Shown: positions 8,558 to 18,027 of the stretch, in pieces
How the letters are laid out: the number at the start of each line of letters is the position of its first letter
How positions within the stretch are numbered: the stretch's first letter is position 1
Assembly (NCBI RefSeq): GCF_018223345.1
Contig: NZ_CP073587.1
Span: 1,213,001 to 1,277,000, forward strand
Length of the DNA stretch: 64,000 nt
DNA from: Shewanella yunxiaonensis
Lineage (GTDB): Bacteria > Pseudomonadota > Gammaproteobacteria > Enterobacterales > Shewanellaceae
Direction of reading: 5' to 3'
Made by a program: the position numbers and the translations under genes
The notes under the pieces: model-generated
What the model saw: the letters and a program-made list of their open reading frames with translations, nothing else
The model's database searches: none
Told to the model about the DNA's origin: nothing

Positions 8558-9127
8558 ATGAATGATACGCAATTGCTACTGCAGATAGTATTGGCTGGTG
8601 CCTTTTTCCTCGTGGCAATTGCTCTGGATCTCTATTACCACCGTATTCCTAATTTGTTATGTCTGTGTGCCATTTTTTGTGGCTTTGCCGTCAATGGTTA
8701 TTTTGCTCAACTCAATGGCGTACTGATGGCCATGGCGGGCTTTGCTTTGGCCTTTGGGGTGTTGTTCCCAGTATTTGTGCTGAGAGTATTGGGTGCCGGC
8801 GACATTAAATTGATGATGGGTATTGGTGCCTTAATGGGACCCAAGCTGCTGATGTGGAGTTTGCTCTATGGCATCACTGCTGGGGCAGTGACAACATTAC
8901 TGTTGGTGTTATGGCAAGTTGGTTTCAGAGGCGTATTTACAACGATTAAGCGTTACTGGCTGTGTGTTTATTACCATGTTTATTTCCGGCCTGAAGCTGG
9001 CGAAGCGGCTGGACAGAAGGTTCCTTATGCGCCTGCTCTGGCTATTGGCTGGGTCTGGGCTTGCTCGTTAGATAATCAGGTAATCGAACTGTACGGTGCC
9101 GTACAGCACTGGATCGGAGGTGTCTGA
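8558..9127 (+). CDS. tadV: Prepilin peptidase TadV/CpaA
   Basis: A 189-residue integral membrane aspartyl protease of the A24 family, lacking the methylase domain of PilD, as is usual for TadV. Catalytic aspartates are in 'LDLYYHRIPN' (about residue 24) and 'GAGDIKLMMGIGAL' (the GxGD motif, about residue 77). It removes the leader peptide from Flp pilin and the TadE/F pseudopilins. It is downstream of flp with its own ribosome site (GAGAAGGA), and its stop is 1 base before the next gene's start, indicating translational coupling. Confidence 0.92.
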   Translation: MNDTQLLLQIVLAGAFFLVAIALDLYYHRIPNLLCLCAIFCGFAVNGYFAQLNGVLMAMAGFALAFGVLFPVFVLRVLGAGDIKLMMGIGALMGPKLLMWSLLYGITAGAVTTLLLVLWQVGFRGVFTTIKRYWLCVYYHVYFRPEAGEAAGQKVPYAPALAIGWVWACSLDNQVIELYGAVQHWIGGV

Positions 9128-9128
9128 G

Positions 9129-10451
9129 ATGTTGCAAAACAATCAACAGGCTTCTCTGTATCAGGTCGAGCCATCACCGCGAGATGTGTCTCCACATGCT
9201 GCAGTTGCTAGACGTCCTACAACTATCGCCGAAACAGGGTTGTCGGAATCGTTGTTGCTAGATCTCCTGACTAAACACCTTTTCACTGACGGTGTATTAA
9301 CCAGAGAGCAACTCGCCAACAAAATGGGCATCACTGGCGGTATCTTGCAAGGGTTGCTGGACACCGCCAAGAAACTTGCATGGATTGAAAATCGCCAGAC
9401 GACTGCGGATGGCCAGATGCGTTATGCGTTAAGTATGGCTGGCGATATTCATGCCAAGCAGGCATTCGCCAAAAACGGGTATCTGGGATTGGCTCCGGTG
9501 CCGCTACAACAATACACTCCAATATGTCGACAGCAGTCGAGCCGGGCTAATCCTGTAACCTTTGAAATGTTACAGCAAGGGTTAAAGGCTTTGGTATTGC
9601 CGGAAGACTTGCTATACAAGATTGGACCCGCGATGAACTCCAGTCGACCGGTTCTGATCTATGGCCCACCGGGCACGGGTAAAAGTTACTTGTGTCGTCA
9701 CCTCAATCTGGCACTCGGGGACGATGTACTCATCCCCTATGCGTTAGCTATAGGCAATGAAATCATTCAGGTGTTCGATCCTGAACTACACCATCAGGTT
9801 GATCTCACAGAAAATCACAATCCGCTGGATCTCGCTCAAGGACATGATCCGCGATGGCTCCGTTGTCATCGTCCGCTAAGAATAACCGGTGGGGAACTTA
9901 CCGCGGAGATGCTGGAGGTCAGATTTGATCCCTATAGCCGAACTTACATGGCACCTCTGCAGCTTAAGGCCAATAACGGCATATTGTTGCTAGACGACTT
10001 AGGCCGGCAGCGCATCAGTGCCAAGCAACTGTTTAACAGATGGATTATTCCGATGGAGGAGCGCCGAGATTTTCTGGGGCTGCAATCTGGCGAGCATTTT
10101 GAAATTCCATTTGAATTGATCTTGCTGTTCTCGACTAACTTAGATCCAAAAGAATTAGTGGATGAAGCTTTTTTAAGGCGTCTGGGCTACAAAATTCATT
10201 TCGATGCGCTGAACGAAATGCTTTACCGACAGATTTGGTTCCGTGTGTGTGAGGAGTTGCAACTTCATTGCCCGGAGGAGGTATTTCAGTATTTATTACG
10301 TGAATACCACCAACGTTGTAACAAGCCGTTGATCCCCTGTTACCCAAGAGATCTACTAGGCATCATCTCTGATCAGATGAGTTTTATGAAATTAGAACCT
10401 GAAGTGACCCGGTCGCTGATTGATTCCGCTTGGTCTATTTATTTTGTTTGA
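9129..10451 (+). CDS. MoxR/AAA+ family ATPase within the Tad locus
   Basis: 440 residues. An N-terminal helical/winged-helix-like part (residues 40-120) precedes an AAA+ core with Walker A 'YGPPGTGKSYL' (about residue 180) and Walker B 'GILLLDDLGR', then sensor and lid segments ending in 'RDLLGIISDQM'. It is not one of the canonical Tad ATPases: TadA and TadZ are both encoded further down. The start at ATG 9129 is preceded by GGAGG, and the gene directly abuts tadV. Similar AAA genes occur in some proteobacterial Flp clusters; a remodelling or secretion-control role is only inferred. Confidence 0.75.
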   Translation: MLQNNQQASLYQVEPSPRDVSPHAAVARRPTTIAETGLSESLLLDLLTKHLFTDGVLTREQLANKMGITGGILQGLLDTAKKLAWIENRQTTADGQMRYALSMAGDIHAKQAFAKNGYLGLAPVPLQQYTPICRQQSSRANPVTFEMLQQGLKALVLPEDLLYKIGPAMNSSRPVLIYGPPGTGKSYLCRHLNLALGDDVLIPYALAIGNEIIQVFDPELHHQVDLTENHNPLDLAQGHDPRWLRCHRPLRITGGELTAEMLEVRFDPYSRTYMAPLQLKANNGILLLDDLGRQRISAKQLFNRWIIPMEERRDFLGLQSGEHFEIPFELILLFSTNLDPKELVDEAFLRRLGYKIHFDALNEMLYRQIWFRVCEELQLHCPEEVFQYLLREYHQRCNKPLIPCYPRDLLGIISDQMSFMKLEPEVTRSLIDSAWSIYFV

Positions 10452-10496
10452 TACGGCGGGTTATGTATACCTGTCATTAAACTCAGGGAGCTCACT

Positions 10497-11312
10497 ATGA
10501 ACAATAAAACTATACTGTTTGTTGTCTTATCTCTGGTCTTTGGTGTCTTTGCCGTTTACCTGGCAAACACCTGGTTGAACTCCAATACAAAACAGAATAC
10601 CGCCGCAGAGACTCATACCGTTGTTACCATGGCAACACAGGTACCGATGGGAACTATTCTTGAGCGAAAACACATGATGCTAACTTCCGTTCCCGAGTCG
10701 ATGATCCCCAAAGGTTCGATTCTTAAATTGGAAGATGCTGAAGGCATGGTCGTTAACCAGAAACTTTATCAAGGCGAAGTGCTCAGAGCGGAACGTCTGA
10801 CCAAAAAAGGTGAGGGAAGTACTTTATCCAGTCTGATCACACCGCAAATGCGGGCAGTCACTATTCGTGTCAATGATGTCGTTGGTGTCGCTGGGTTCTT
10901 GTTACCCGGCAATCGGGTAGATGTCATCAATCTTTATAAGCAGGGCAGTCTGAAAACCGATGTTGTGCTTGCTAATGTAAAAATTCTGGCTATCGATCAA
11001 CGTTCATCCAACGATGAGAACAAACCTGTGCTGGTACGGGCGGTGACTCTGGAACTGAGCCTGGAGCAGGCAGAAGTGTTAATGATTGCCGAGGGGCGTG
11101 GTTCATTACAGTTGGCATTGAGGAATCCAAACGATGAGGCTCAGGTGGAAATTGCTGATATTAACAAAGCACCGACTGCTGAAGTTAGCGCCGAGTCTAA
11201 GCCCGCACCTATGCCGGTGGATCGAGTGGTTTACGTTCCCACGCCTAAACGTAATGGAAAAGTTTTTATATTAAAAGGCATCAGCGAGCAGGAAGTGAAG
11301 GTTCAGAATTGA
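10497..11312 (+). CDS. rcpC: Flp pilus assembly protein RcpC/CpaB
   Basis: 271 residues with an N-terminal membrane anchor (residues 5-25), a SAF domain containing 'ATQVPMGTILERKHMML' and 'LYQGEVLRAERL', and the RcpC/CpaB core 'VTIRVNDVVGVAGFLLPGNRVDVI'. In Tad systems this periplasmic protein is thought to gate or stabilise the secretin channel. It has a GGGAGC ribosome site and is followed 84 bases later by the secretin gene. The family size (250-300) fits. Confidence 0.92.
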   Translation: MNNKTILFVVLSLVFGVFAVYLANTWLNSNTKQNTAAETHTVVTMATQVPMGTILERKHMMLTSVPESMIPKGSILKLEDAEGMVVNQKLYQGEVLRAERLTKKGEGSTLSSLITPQMRAVTIRVNDVVGVAGFLLPGNRVDVINLYKQGSLKTDVVLANVKILAIDQRSSNDENKPVLVRAVTLELSLEQAEVLMIAEGRGSLQLALRNPNDEAQVEIADINKAPTAEVSAESKPAPMPVDRVVYVPTPKRNGKVFILKGISEQEVKVQN

Positions 11313-11396
11313 TAAAAGCTCGCACTGATTTTAGGTGATTTTTATAAAAATTTATTAATTTACATTTTATAACAAGAAGTTACAAAGGAGTGCCCC

Positions 11397-12851
11397 ATGC
11401 TGAGCATAACTCGACCTCTGTTTAAAATGGGATGCTGTCTGCTGGTGTTATTTCCCATACTGTTTATCAGTAATTCCGCGTTAGCTGGTGGTCCGATAGG
11501 AGCCCAAAATGATACCAAGCTGATCCCCATCTTTAAATCGCGGGTCATCAAACTATCTAAAGATGTGAATCGTGTTTCGGTGGGGAACCCTGATATTGCA
11601 GATATCAAATTATTGCCCAACAGCGAACTCTATATGTTGGGCAAGCACTTAGGCAGTACCAACGTAATGATCTGGAATAAAGACGATGTCCTAGTCAAGG
11701 TGATGGACATAGAAGTTACCCATGATCTCAATGGGTTAAAACAACGATTACATGATTTTTTACCGGATGAGACGCTCGGAGTGCAGACTTCTCAGGGGCA
11801 GTTAGTACTGAGTGGACAAGCATCGAATCTGCAGAAAATGAATACTGCAGTGGAATTAGCCCAAGCGTATGTGGATGCGGCATCCATCGACAAGTCTAAG
11901 GGGCAGGTGCTGAACATGATGAGTGTTGGTGGTGGCCATCAAGTGATGTTGGAGGTCGTGGTTGCTGAAGTTCAACGGGAAGTTGCTCGTCAGCTTGACT
12001 CCAAGTTCCTGTTTTATAACTCAGATGCCAAACTGTCTGGCGGTATTCTCAGTGGAGGAACCGGACTTCTGGAAGATTACACCGGTGGCGTAAGTAAGGG
12101 GCTCTTTGCCCAATTTATCAATAAGGAGCTTCTGGTTAACTATGCGCTCGATGTGGCTAAACAGAATGGACTGGCAAAAGTACTCGCCGAGCCGAATGTG
12201 ACGGCGATGAGCGGACAAGCAGCCGAATTTTTGTCCGGTGGCGAATTCCCTATTCCGGTACCGGGAAGAAATGGGGATACCACAATCCAATATCGGGATT
12301 ATGGGGTCGGAGTGAAGTTTGTGCCAACGGTGTTGGATTCGGGCAAGATCAACCTGAGTTTAAATGTTGTTGTGAGCGATATCAGCACTGCTAATTCGGT
12401 AACGCTATCTTCCAGTACAACCTCAACAGTGATGGTGGTTCCAGCGCTGGTAAAACGCCATACCTCCACGACTGTTGAATTAGCTGATGGGCAGACAATA
12501 GCGATTAGTGGATTGATCAGCGATAACTTACAGGAAAACGTCGATAAATTCCCCGGGTTAGGCGATATCCCAATCTTGGGGCAACTATTTTCGAGTAAGA
12601 GCTTTACCAGTGGTCAAAGTGAACTGGTCATTCTGGTAACCCCTAGGTTAGTTAGACCCTTCAATAAGAAAGATATTTCCTTACCCACTGATGGTTTTGT
12701 TACGCCATCAGATGTGGAGTTTTATCTCTTAGGTAAGATGTCTAGAAAAGAGCATCCGCAGCAACGTAGTGAGACGCCTTATGTCCCAGCGAAAGCTAAT
12801 GCCAATTTGGAAGACAGTGGTACCCAACAGAAGTACGGTCATTCACTTTAG
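11397..12851 (+). CDS. rcpA: Outer-membrane secretin RcpA/CpaC of the Flp pilus
   Basis: 484 residues with a signal peptide ending at 'NSALAGG'. An N-terminal pilus-secretin domain is seen in 'VSVGNPDIADIKLLPNSELYM', a BON-like segment around residues 115-165, and the C-terminal secretin domain includes 'VMLEVVVAEVQREV', 'VLAEPNVTAMSGQAAEFLSGGEFPIPVP' and 'FPGLGDIPILGQLF'. It forms the outer-membrane pore through which the pilus emerges. The ribosome site AAGGAG is strong. Length is typical for CpaC. Confidence 0.93.
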   Translation: MLSITRPLFKMGCCLLVLFPILFISNSALAGGPIGAQNDTKLIPIFKSRVIKLSKDVNRVSVGNPDIADIKLLPNSELYMLGKHLGSTNVMIWNKDDVLVKVMDIEVTHDLNGLKQRLHDFLPDETLGVQTSQGQLVLSGQASNLQKMNTAVELAQAYVDAASIDKSKGQVLNMMSVGGGHQVMLEVVVAEVQREVARQLDSKFLFYNSDAKLSGGILSGGTGLLEDYTGGVSKGLFAQFINKELLVNYALDVAKQNGLAKVLAEPNVTAMSGQAAEFLSGGEFPIPVPGRNGDTTIQYRDYGVGVKFVPTVLDSGKINLSLNVVVSDISTANSVTLSSSTTSTVMVVPALVKRHTSTTVELADGQTIAISGLISDNLQENVDKFPGLGDIPILGQLFSSKSFTSGQSELVILVTPRLVRPFNKKDISLPTDGFVTPSDVEFYLLGKMSRKEHPQQRSETPYVPAKANANLEDSGTQQKYGHSL

Positions 12852-12866
12852 AACGGAGCTAGCTAT

Positions 12867-13157
12867 ATGAAATTTTTATATAGAAGTCTGAAAGTTACCT
12901 GCTACTTCATTGTTCTAATGCCACTGGCATTGTTGTCGGCTTGTACTAGTTTGTACGATTTTTCAATGGTCGATAGCTACAACCGTATCAAGCAGGTGCA
13001 AGTGCTCGATCCGAGCGCGGCCGAACGCAATGACGGCATGATCCTCAGTCTCGAGGGTAACTATGGCCGTAAGGTGATGGTGACTTATCGAGAAAGCAGC
13101 GTAGCACCGACTAGCGGTCAACAGATGGACACCTCAATCATTTCGAATTCGAAATGA
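12867..13157 (+). CDS. Small Tad-locus lipoprotein
   Basis: 96 residues with a lipoprotein signal ending in lipobox 'LLSAC' (Cys about residue 26). The remainder is short, polar and has no recognised domain. It lies 15 bases after the secretin gene, where other Tad loci carry RcpB or a CpaD-like lipoprotein, so a secretin-associated (pilotin-like) role is the natural guess. I see no sequence motif that proves homology to RcpB. Confidence 0.7.
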   Translation: MKFLYRSLKVTCYFIVLMPLALLSACTSLYDFSMVDSYNRIKQVQVLDPSAAERNDGMILSLEGNYGRKVMVTYRESSVAPTSGQQMDTSIISNSK

Positions 13158-13180
13158 TATGAGTTCGGTTGGAGCCCATC

Positions 13181-14440
13181 ATGCAAAAGGTATTGGTATC
13201 ACGTAAGTCGCGCCAGCGCGGAGCAATTGCTGTGATGTTTACCATCGGCTTGTTTGCCATTATTGCTGTAGTGGCGCTGGCACTAGACGGTAGCGATATG
13301 TTGCTTAGCAAAGGGCGACTGCAAAATGCCGTGGATGCAGCAGCATTAAGTGCTGCCAAATCGTTGCAGGGCGGGAGTACCCTGGCTGATGCTCGTCAGG
13401 CGGCGGTTTTGATCCTGTCTCAAAACCTTGCTTATGGTGAAAATCATGCGCTTCGCTCTAATATTTCGTTAGATTCTCCTATGTATACCAGCACCCAGGT
13501 GACAGCCAATGTGGTTGTTGAGTTTTCAGCCCTTCCAGATCCCTTCGTCCCCACGCTAGCCGAAGGTTCCGAATATGTGCGGGTGAGGGTTGAACAGGTG
13601 TCATTAGGTAATTATCTGGCGCAGGTAATGAACTTTAATAAACGTGTTCGTGCATCTGCGGTGGCAGGTCGTAGTACAGATATCGTGTGTAATAATCGCA
13701 TAGTGCCATTATTAGTGTGTGCGGTGAATGATGATCCAGATGACCCTGATGGACCCTATGGTATTAAGACGGAAACACTATATGCGATGAAGTCCAGCGC
13801 CGATCAGAACAGTGCGCTAGGCCCGGGCAATTTTCAGTTGCTTGCGCTGTCCGGTACCGGTGGCGACGAGATCCGTAAGGCCTTGGCGGGCGAATTTTCT
13901 CCTGATACTTGTATTGAAGCTGGCGACACTGTGCCAACGGAACCAGGTGACAAAGTTGGACCGGTAGTACAGGGACTTAACACGCGATTTGGTGAGTGGC
14001 AAGGCGGGGGGCTGAATGCCACTGATCATCCCCGGGATTTTAATGTTTGTCAGGGAGATCGCGTGGATGTTGATAGCGATGGCAACATCATTCCGATGCC
14101 GGCAGGACAGGCCTATTATTCGCATGCACAGTACCTCGCTAATGAAGATATTGGCAACTGCATTGATGAAACACCTCCTGCAGCGGCAGGCAGACGTAAT
14201 CTGCCAGTAGTCATTGGTAAGTGTGACGGATTAAGTAACGGGCGTAATGATATTACGACCTTGACCACAGGATGTTTTTTCTTAACGCAGGATGTGGAGC
14301 AAAAAGGTAATGAAGCCTATGTTATCGGTGAATTTGTTGAAGAGTGCGCCGGGGCTGGCAATGCTTCTCTGGATCCTAATTTTGTCAGCAATACCTCGAC
14401 GATTGTTTTATATCGAGATCCTGACAGTCCGGATTCATAG
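13181..14440 (+). CDS. tadG: TadG-like pilus-associated protein
   Basis: 419 residues. The N-terminus 'RQRGAIAVMFTIGLFAIIAVVALALDGSDMLLSKGRLQNAVDAAALSAA' is the hallmark of TadG/Flp-type proteins: one membrane anchor followed by the putative Flp-like helix. A long secreted region contains several cysteines and Asp/Gly-rich loops. ATG 13181 follows GGAG at 8-base spacing; the TTG four codons earlier coincides with that site. It precedes two TadE-type genes and is co-directional with them. TadG is probably located at the base of the pilus or displayed on the surface. Confidence 0.82.
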   Translation: MQKVLVSRKSRQRGAIAVMFTIGLFAIIAVVALALDGSDMLLSKGRLQNAVDAAALSAAKSLQGGSTLADARQAAVLILSQNLAYGENHALRSNISLDSPMYTSTQVTANVVVEFSALPDPFVPTLAEGSEYVRVRVEQVSLGNYLAQVMNFNKRVRASAVAGRSTDIVCNNRIVPLLVCAVNDDPDDPDGPYGIKTETLYAMKSSADQNSALGPGNFQLLALSGTGGDEIRKALAGEFSPDTCIEAGDTVPTEPGDKVGPVVQGLNTRFGEWQGGGLNATDHPRDFNVCQGDRVDVDSDGNIIPMPAGQAYYSHAQYLANEDIGNCIDETPPAAAGRRNLPVVIGKCDGLSNGRNDITTLTTGCFFLTQDVEQKGNEAYVIGEFVEECAGAGNASLDPNFVSNTSTIVLYRDPDSPDS

Positions 14441-14449
14441 GGGGTCTAC

Positions 14450-14923
14450 ATGCATATATCAAGTCAAAAAGGTGTTGCCGCAGTAGAACTGACCATTTTA
14501 TTACCGTTTTTTTTGTTGGTGATATTCGCCACTGCTGAGCTAGGCCGTGCGTTATATCAATACAATACCCTAACCAAGCTGGTCAGGGATGCTGGCCGAT
14601 ACCTCGCTAATAACGTGGATAAAAGGGTGACAACAACATTACCCAGTCCGCTGTCTGACGCTAATTGTGGCAATTGCATCACTCAAACTAAAAATCTGTT
14701 GGTATACGGCAACATTACTGGCAGCGGAACGCCACTGCTTTATGGTTTATCAATCGCTAACGTCAATATTGCCAATGCACCTTCGGGGAGCAGACAGGTC
14801 ATGGTAAGTGCGAACTATGATTGGCAACCGTTGTTCTCTGAGACACTGCCGGTATTCGGATTCGGCGAGAGTATTGATCTGAGTTTTAATCTCAACGCCA
14901 GTTACGCGGTGACTGCATTATGA
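14450..14923 (+). CDS. tadE: TadE-family minor pilin
   Basis: 157 residues. The N-terminus 'SSQKGVAAVELTILLPFFLLVIFATAELGRALYQYNTL' is a TadE-like prepilin motif: Gly before the hydrophobic stretch, and Glu at +5 of the mature protein. It is cleaved by TadV and thought to act as a pseudopilin. A CxxC pair (14664-14675 region, 'CGNC') is in the periplasmic part. A GGGGG-type ribosome site precedes the start, and the stop overlaps the next start by four bases (ATGA), giving tight coupling with the second TadE/F gene. Confidence 0.87.
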   Translation: MHISSQKGVAAVELTILLPFFLLVIFATAELGRALYQYNTLTKLVRDAGRYLANNVDKRVTTTLPSPLSDANCGNCITQTKNLLVYGNITGSGTPLLYGLSIANVNIANAPSGSRQVMVSANYDWQPLFSETLPVFGFGESIDLSFNLNASYAVTAL

Positions 14924-15363
14924 AAAAGCAATCCGGAATTTATGTGGTGGAATTCGCTATTGTCGCAGGTGTTTTTTTTGTGCTGTTGTTTAGCGCAATA
15001 GAAATCGGGCGTTTGTTCTACACCTACAGCGTATTGCAAGAAGCTTCACGCCGAACTGCCCGTCTCGCCGTGGTATGTAGTCCTGCGACTGATATTAGCA
15101 ATTTGGCGCTGTTCAATGGCGCTAAGTTAATTCCCAATCTCAACGCCAGTAATGTGCTTATTCGTTACCTAAAATATGACGGTACCGCGGCAACTCAGGC
15201 TAATGGCGCCGATATTTCTTTTGTTCAGGCGCAAATTCGTAATTATCAGCACGAGTTTCTCGTTCCAGGTTTGTACCGCACACTTAATTCTCCAGTATTT
15301 ACCACCACGTTGCCACGCGAGAGTCTGGGTGTCTTTCCTGGAGGAACCACAACATGCCAATAA
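14920..15363 (+). CDS. tadF: TadE/TadF-family minor pilin
   Basis: 147 residues with the prepilin-type start 'KKQSGIYVVEFAIVAGVFFVLLFSAIEIGRLFYTYSVLQEASRRTARLAVV'. It is a paralogue of the preceding protein, sharing 'EIGRL.Y.Y..L..A.R..AR'. By position it would be TadF. It overlaps the preceding gene by ATGA and is followed 65 bases later by tadZ. Confidence 0.85.
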   Translation: MKKQSGIYVVEFAIVAGVFFVLLFSAIEIGRLFYTYSVLQEASRRTARLAVVCSPATDISNLALFNGAKLIPNLNASNVLIRYLKYDGTAATQANGADISFVQAQIRNYQHEFLVPGLYRTLNSPVFTTTLPRESLGVFPGGTTTCQ

Positions 15364-15428
15364 ATAACAGTGAACCTTACGGATCACGACTATAGTAAAC
15401 ATAAGGCGTTTTATGTAAGGGAGAAATC

Positions 15429-16676
15429 ATGGATAAGCCGTTGGAATTATTGGTTTCAGACGTCAGTGAATCGGCGGTTCCTAATGATAAGGCAACGATA
15501 ACTATGTCCTTCCCAATTACTGCATTGCTATTGGACAGCCAAAAAAAATTCTTACCACATTTGGAAAAGAACTTGGACAGTTGCATCAATCTTACATGGG
15601 AAAAGACTGCTGATATTACCCGTAGGAAAACCACTAGTGACACTGGTCGGCATTTCAATCTCATCTTGTTAGTGTTGCCGGATAATACTGTTCAAGCTGA
15701 AGCAGCGCTGCAATGCGCAGCAAGTTATGGTGTTGATATTGTTATTCTCGGGCAGGATTCGCCACAAACTGTCCTTCGTCTGGCTTTTCAATATGGGGTA
15801 AGTGATTTTATCCCGCTGGGTGCCGACGATGTTGAATTATTTCAGGCGCTACAAAAAATATCGCTGCAGTTAAGCGAGACTGCGAAGTTGTCGCCGGTAC
15901 TGGCAGTGGTTAATGGCAAAGGGGGCGCCGGTGCCAGTTTTATTGCTGCATGTATGGCGGTGATTGCAGCCAAGATGGAACACAGCGATTTAGCATTGCT
16001 GGACACTGATCTGCAATATGGCTCGTTAGCCCACATATTGGGTCTCGAACCGAACTATTTCATTGCAGAAGCCTTACAGTCATTAGATGACATGGATGAG
16101 ATCGCGCTTAAGAGTGCTATGACTTCATGGAATAGTCTGCATTTATTGGCGGCAGCACCGTTCTCATTAATGAATGCCCGTGAGGAAATTAAACTTAATA
16201 AAATCTATGATTTGATATGGAAATGTCGCCAACATTATTCTCAAGTCATTATCGATTTTTCGCGCGGACTGGAAGCCTGGAACGCTGAACTTCTGCGTAA
16301 TGCTGATCTCCTGGTTGTCACACAACAGAATTTGGCGTTCATTCGCGAAACTCAGGCGCTGGTGCATCAGCTCGTCAATAAAATGGGTATCAGCAAAGAT
16401 CGCATTCATCTGCTGGTCAACCGATATGATAAAGCTAACTCGGCTATCAAGCTCTCTGATATCAAGAATGTAGTAGGCGTTGATTCAGTATTTGTGGTCT
16501 CGAACGATTTCAAGCTGGCAAGTGAATGTGTTGACCTGGGATTACCCATCACTCAAGTGGCAAAAAGACAACAGATGTTCAAAGATCTAACAGCGCTTAC
16601 AACGCATTTTCTTCCGATCCATGATAGCCAGGAAAAAAACAAATCAGGTTTTTTGTCACGTCTATTTGGGAAATAA
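15429..16676 (+). CDS. tadZ: TadZ/CpaE, MinD-like polar localisation ATPase
   Basis: 415 residues. An atypical receiver-like domain occupies about residues 20-145, followed by a ParA/MinD-type ATPase with deviant Walker A 'VNGKGGAGASFIAACMA' and 'LLDTDLQYGSLAHILGL'. In Tad systems TadZ marks the cell pole and recruits the secretion ATPase. The GGGAG ribosome site precedes ATG 15429, and the gene is 19 bases ahead of tadA. Length matches CpaE proteins. Confidence 0.9.
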   Translation: MDKPLELLVSDVSESAVPNDKATITMSFPITALLLDSQKKFLPHLEKNLDSCINLTWEKTADITRRKTTSDTGRHFNLILLVLPDNTVQAEAALQCAASYGVDIVILGQDSPQTVLRLAFQYGVSDFIPLGADDVELFQALQKISLQLSETAKLSPVLAVVNGKGGAGASFIAACMAVIAAKMEHSDLALLDTDLQYGSLAHILGLEPNYFIAEALQSLDDMDEIALKSAMTSWNSLHLLAAAPFSLMNAREEIKLNKIYDLIWKCRQHYSQVIIDFSRGLEAWNAELLRNADLLVVTQQNLAFIRETQALVHQLVNKMGISKDRIHLLVNRYDKANSAIKLSDIKNVVGVDSVFVVSNDFKLASECVDLGLPITQVAKRQQMFKDLTALTTHFLPIHDSQEKNKSGFLSRLFGK

Positions 16677-16695
16677 GAGATAAGGGGGATCACGG

Positions 16696-18015
16696 ATGGA
16701 AAGCAAGATATCGACTCAACCATATCAACCCCTCAGTGTTGAAGAACAGGAACTAAAGATCCAGCTTTACAATAAATTGCTGAGTGTTATGGATCTGTCG
16801 TTAATCGAAACCATCTCCAAAGACGATGCCCGAAAGCAGATCCGCGAGATTTGTGAGCGACTGATGGGTGACATGCATATGCCGATCAATTTGGCATCCC
16901 GTCAGCGTCTCGTTAAGTTAATTATTGATGAAGTCCTTGGGTTAGGACCTTTGGAGACCTTACTTGCGGACCCTACGATTTCAGATATTTTGGTTAACTC
17001 ATTTGATCGAGTTTATGTAGAACGTTACGGAAAACTAGAAGCCGTCGACATCAAGTTTCACAGCAATTCCCATCTGCTGAATATCATCGATCGTATTGTG
17101 TCTAATGTTGGTCGCCGCATTGACGAGTCATCACCTATGGTAGATGCCAGACTTGATGATGGCTCCAGGGTTAACGCCATTATTCCGCCATTGGCGCTGG
17201 ACGGTCCAGCACTGTCAATTCGTCGCTTCTCGGTTGATAAACTGACTGCGAGTGAGCTTATTCAGTACGGCTCAATTACAGAAGATATGGTCGAACTGCT
17301 TAAGGGATCCGTCAAAGGTAAGCTCAACATTTTGGTTTCCGGTGGGACAGGAAGTGGCAAAACAACCCTGCTTAATATGCTATCAGGTTATATTCCTGCC
17401 GATGAACGTATCGTCACCATCGAAGATTCTGCAGAACTGCAGTTGCAGCAGCCTCATACTGTGCGGTTGGAAACTCGTCCACAAAACATCGAAGGCCGCG
17501 GTGAGGTGACTCAGCGGGATCTGGTTAAAAACTGCTTACGTATGCGGCCGGACAGGATCGTCGTTGGTGAGGTGCGTGGCGGCGAAGCTCTGGATATGCT
17601 GACGGCGATGAACACCGGGCATGAAGGCTCCTTAACTACGTTACATGCTAATAGTCCGAGAGATGCCTTGGGACGCCTTGAATACATGGTGTGTATGGCG
17701 GGTTTTGATATGCCTGTCAGTAATATCCGGACTCAGATTGCGTCAGCAATAGACCTCGTTGTGCAACTTGAAAGACAGGAAGATGGTCGCCGGCGAGTCA
17801 CCAGTATCCAGGAGATCAACGGCATGGAAGGTGAGGTTATCACTATGTCGGAATTGTTCCATTTTGTGCGTAAAGGCATTGATGCTGACGGCAAGATCAT
17901 CGGGGCATTTGAAGCCACGGGAGTTATCCCGGGCTTCCATAGCAAATTGAAGCAACAAGGTATCGATTTACCTTATCAGCTGTTTAACTGTGATGACAAC
18001 TTCGCGAATTATTAG
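16696..18015 (+). CDS. tadA: TadA/CpaF secretion ATPase
   Basis: 439 residues, GspE/VirB11 superfamily. Visible motifs are the N-terminal 'GLGPLETLLADPTISDILVN', Walker A 'VSGGTGSGKTTLLN', an Asp box 'RIVTIEDSAEL', Walker B 'RPDRIVVGEVRGGEALDML' and a His box 'NTGHEGSLTTLHANSPRDAL'. It powers Flp pilus polymerisation at the cytoplasmic face. The ribosome site GGGGGA lies upstream, and 12 bases separate the stop from tadB. Confidence 0.95.
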   Translation: MESKISTQPYQPLSVEEQELKIQLYNKLLSVMDLSLIETISKDDARKQIREICERLMGDMHMPINLASRQRLVKLIIDEVLGLGPLETLLADPTISDILVNSFDRVYVERYGKLEAVDIKFHSNSHLLNIIDRIVSNVGRRIDESSPMVDARLDDGSRVNAIIPPLALDGPALSIRRFSVDKLTASELIQYGSITEDMVELLKGSVKGKLNILVSGGTGSGKTTLLNMLSGYIPADERIVTIEDSAELQLQQPHTVRLETRPQNIEGRGEVTQRDLVKNCLRMRPDRIVVGEVRGGEALDMLTAMNTGHEGSLTTLHANSPRDALGRLEYMVCMAGFDMPVSNIRTQIASAIDLVVQLERQEDGRRRVTSIQEINGMEGEVITMSELFHFVRKGIDADGKIIGAFEATGVIPGFHSKLKQQGIDLPYQLFNCDDNFANY

Positions 18016-18027
18016 GAGATTTTGCCT

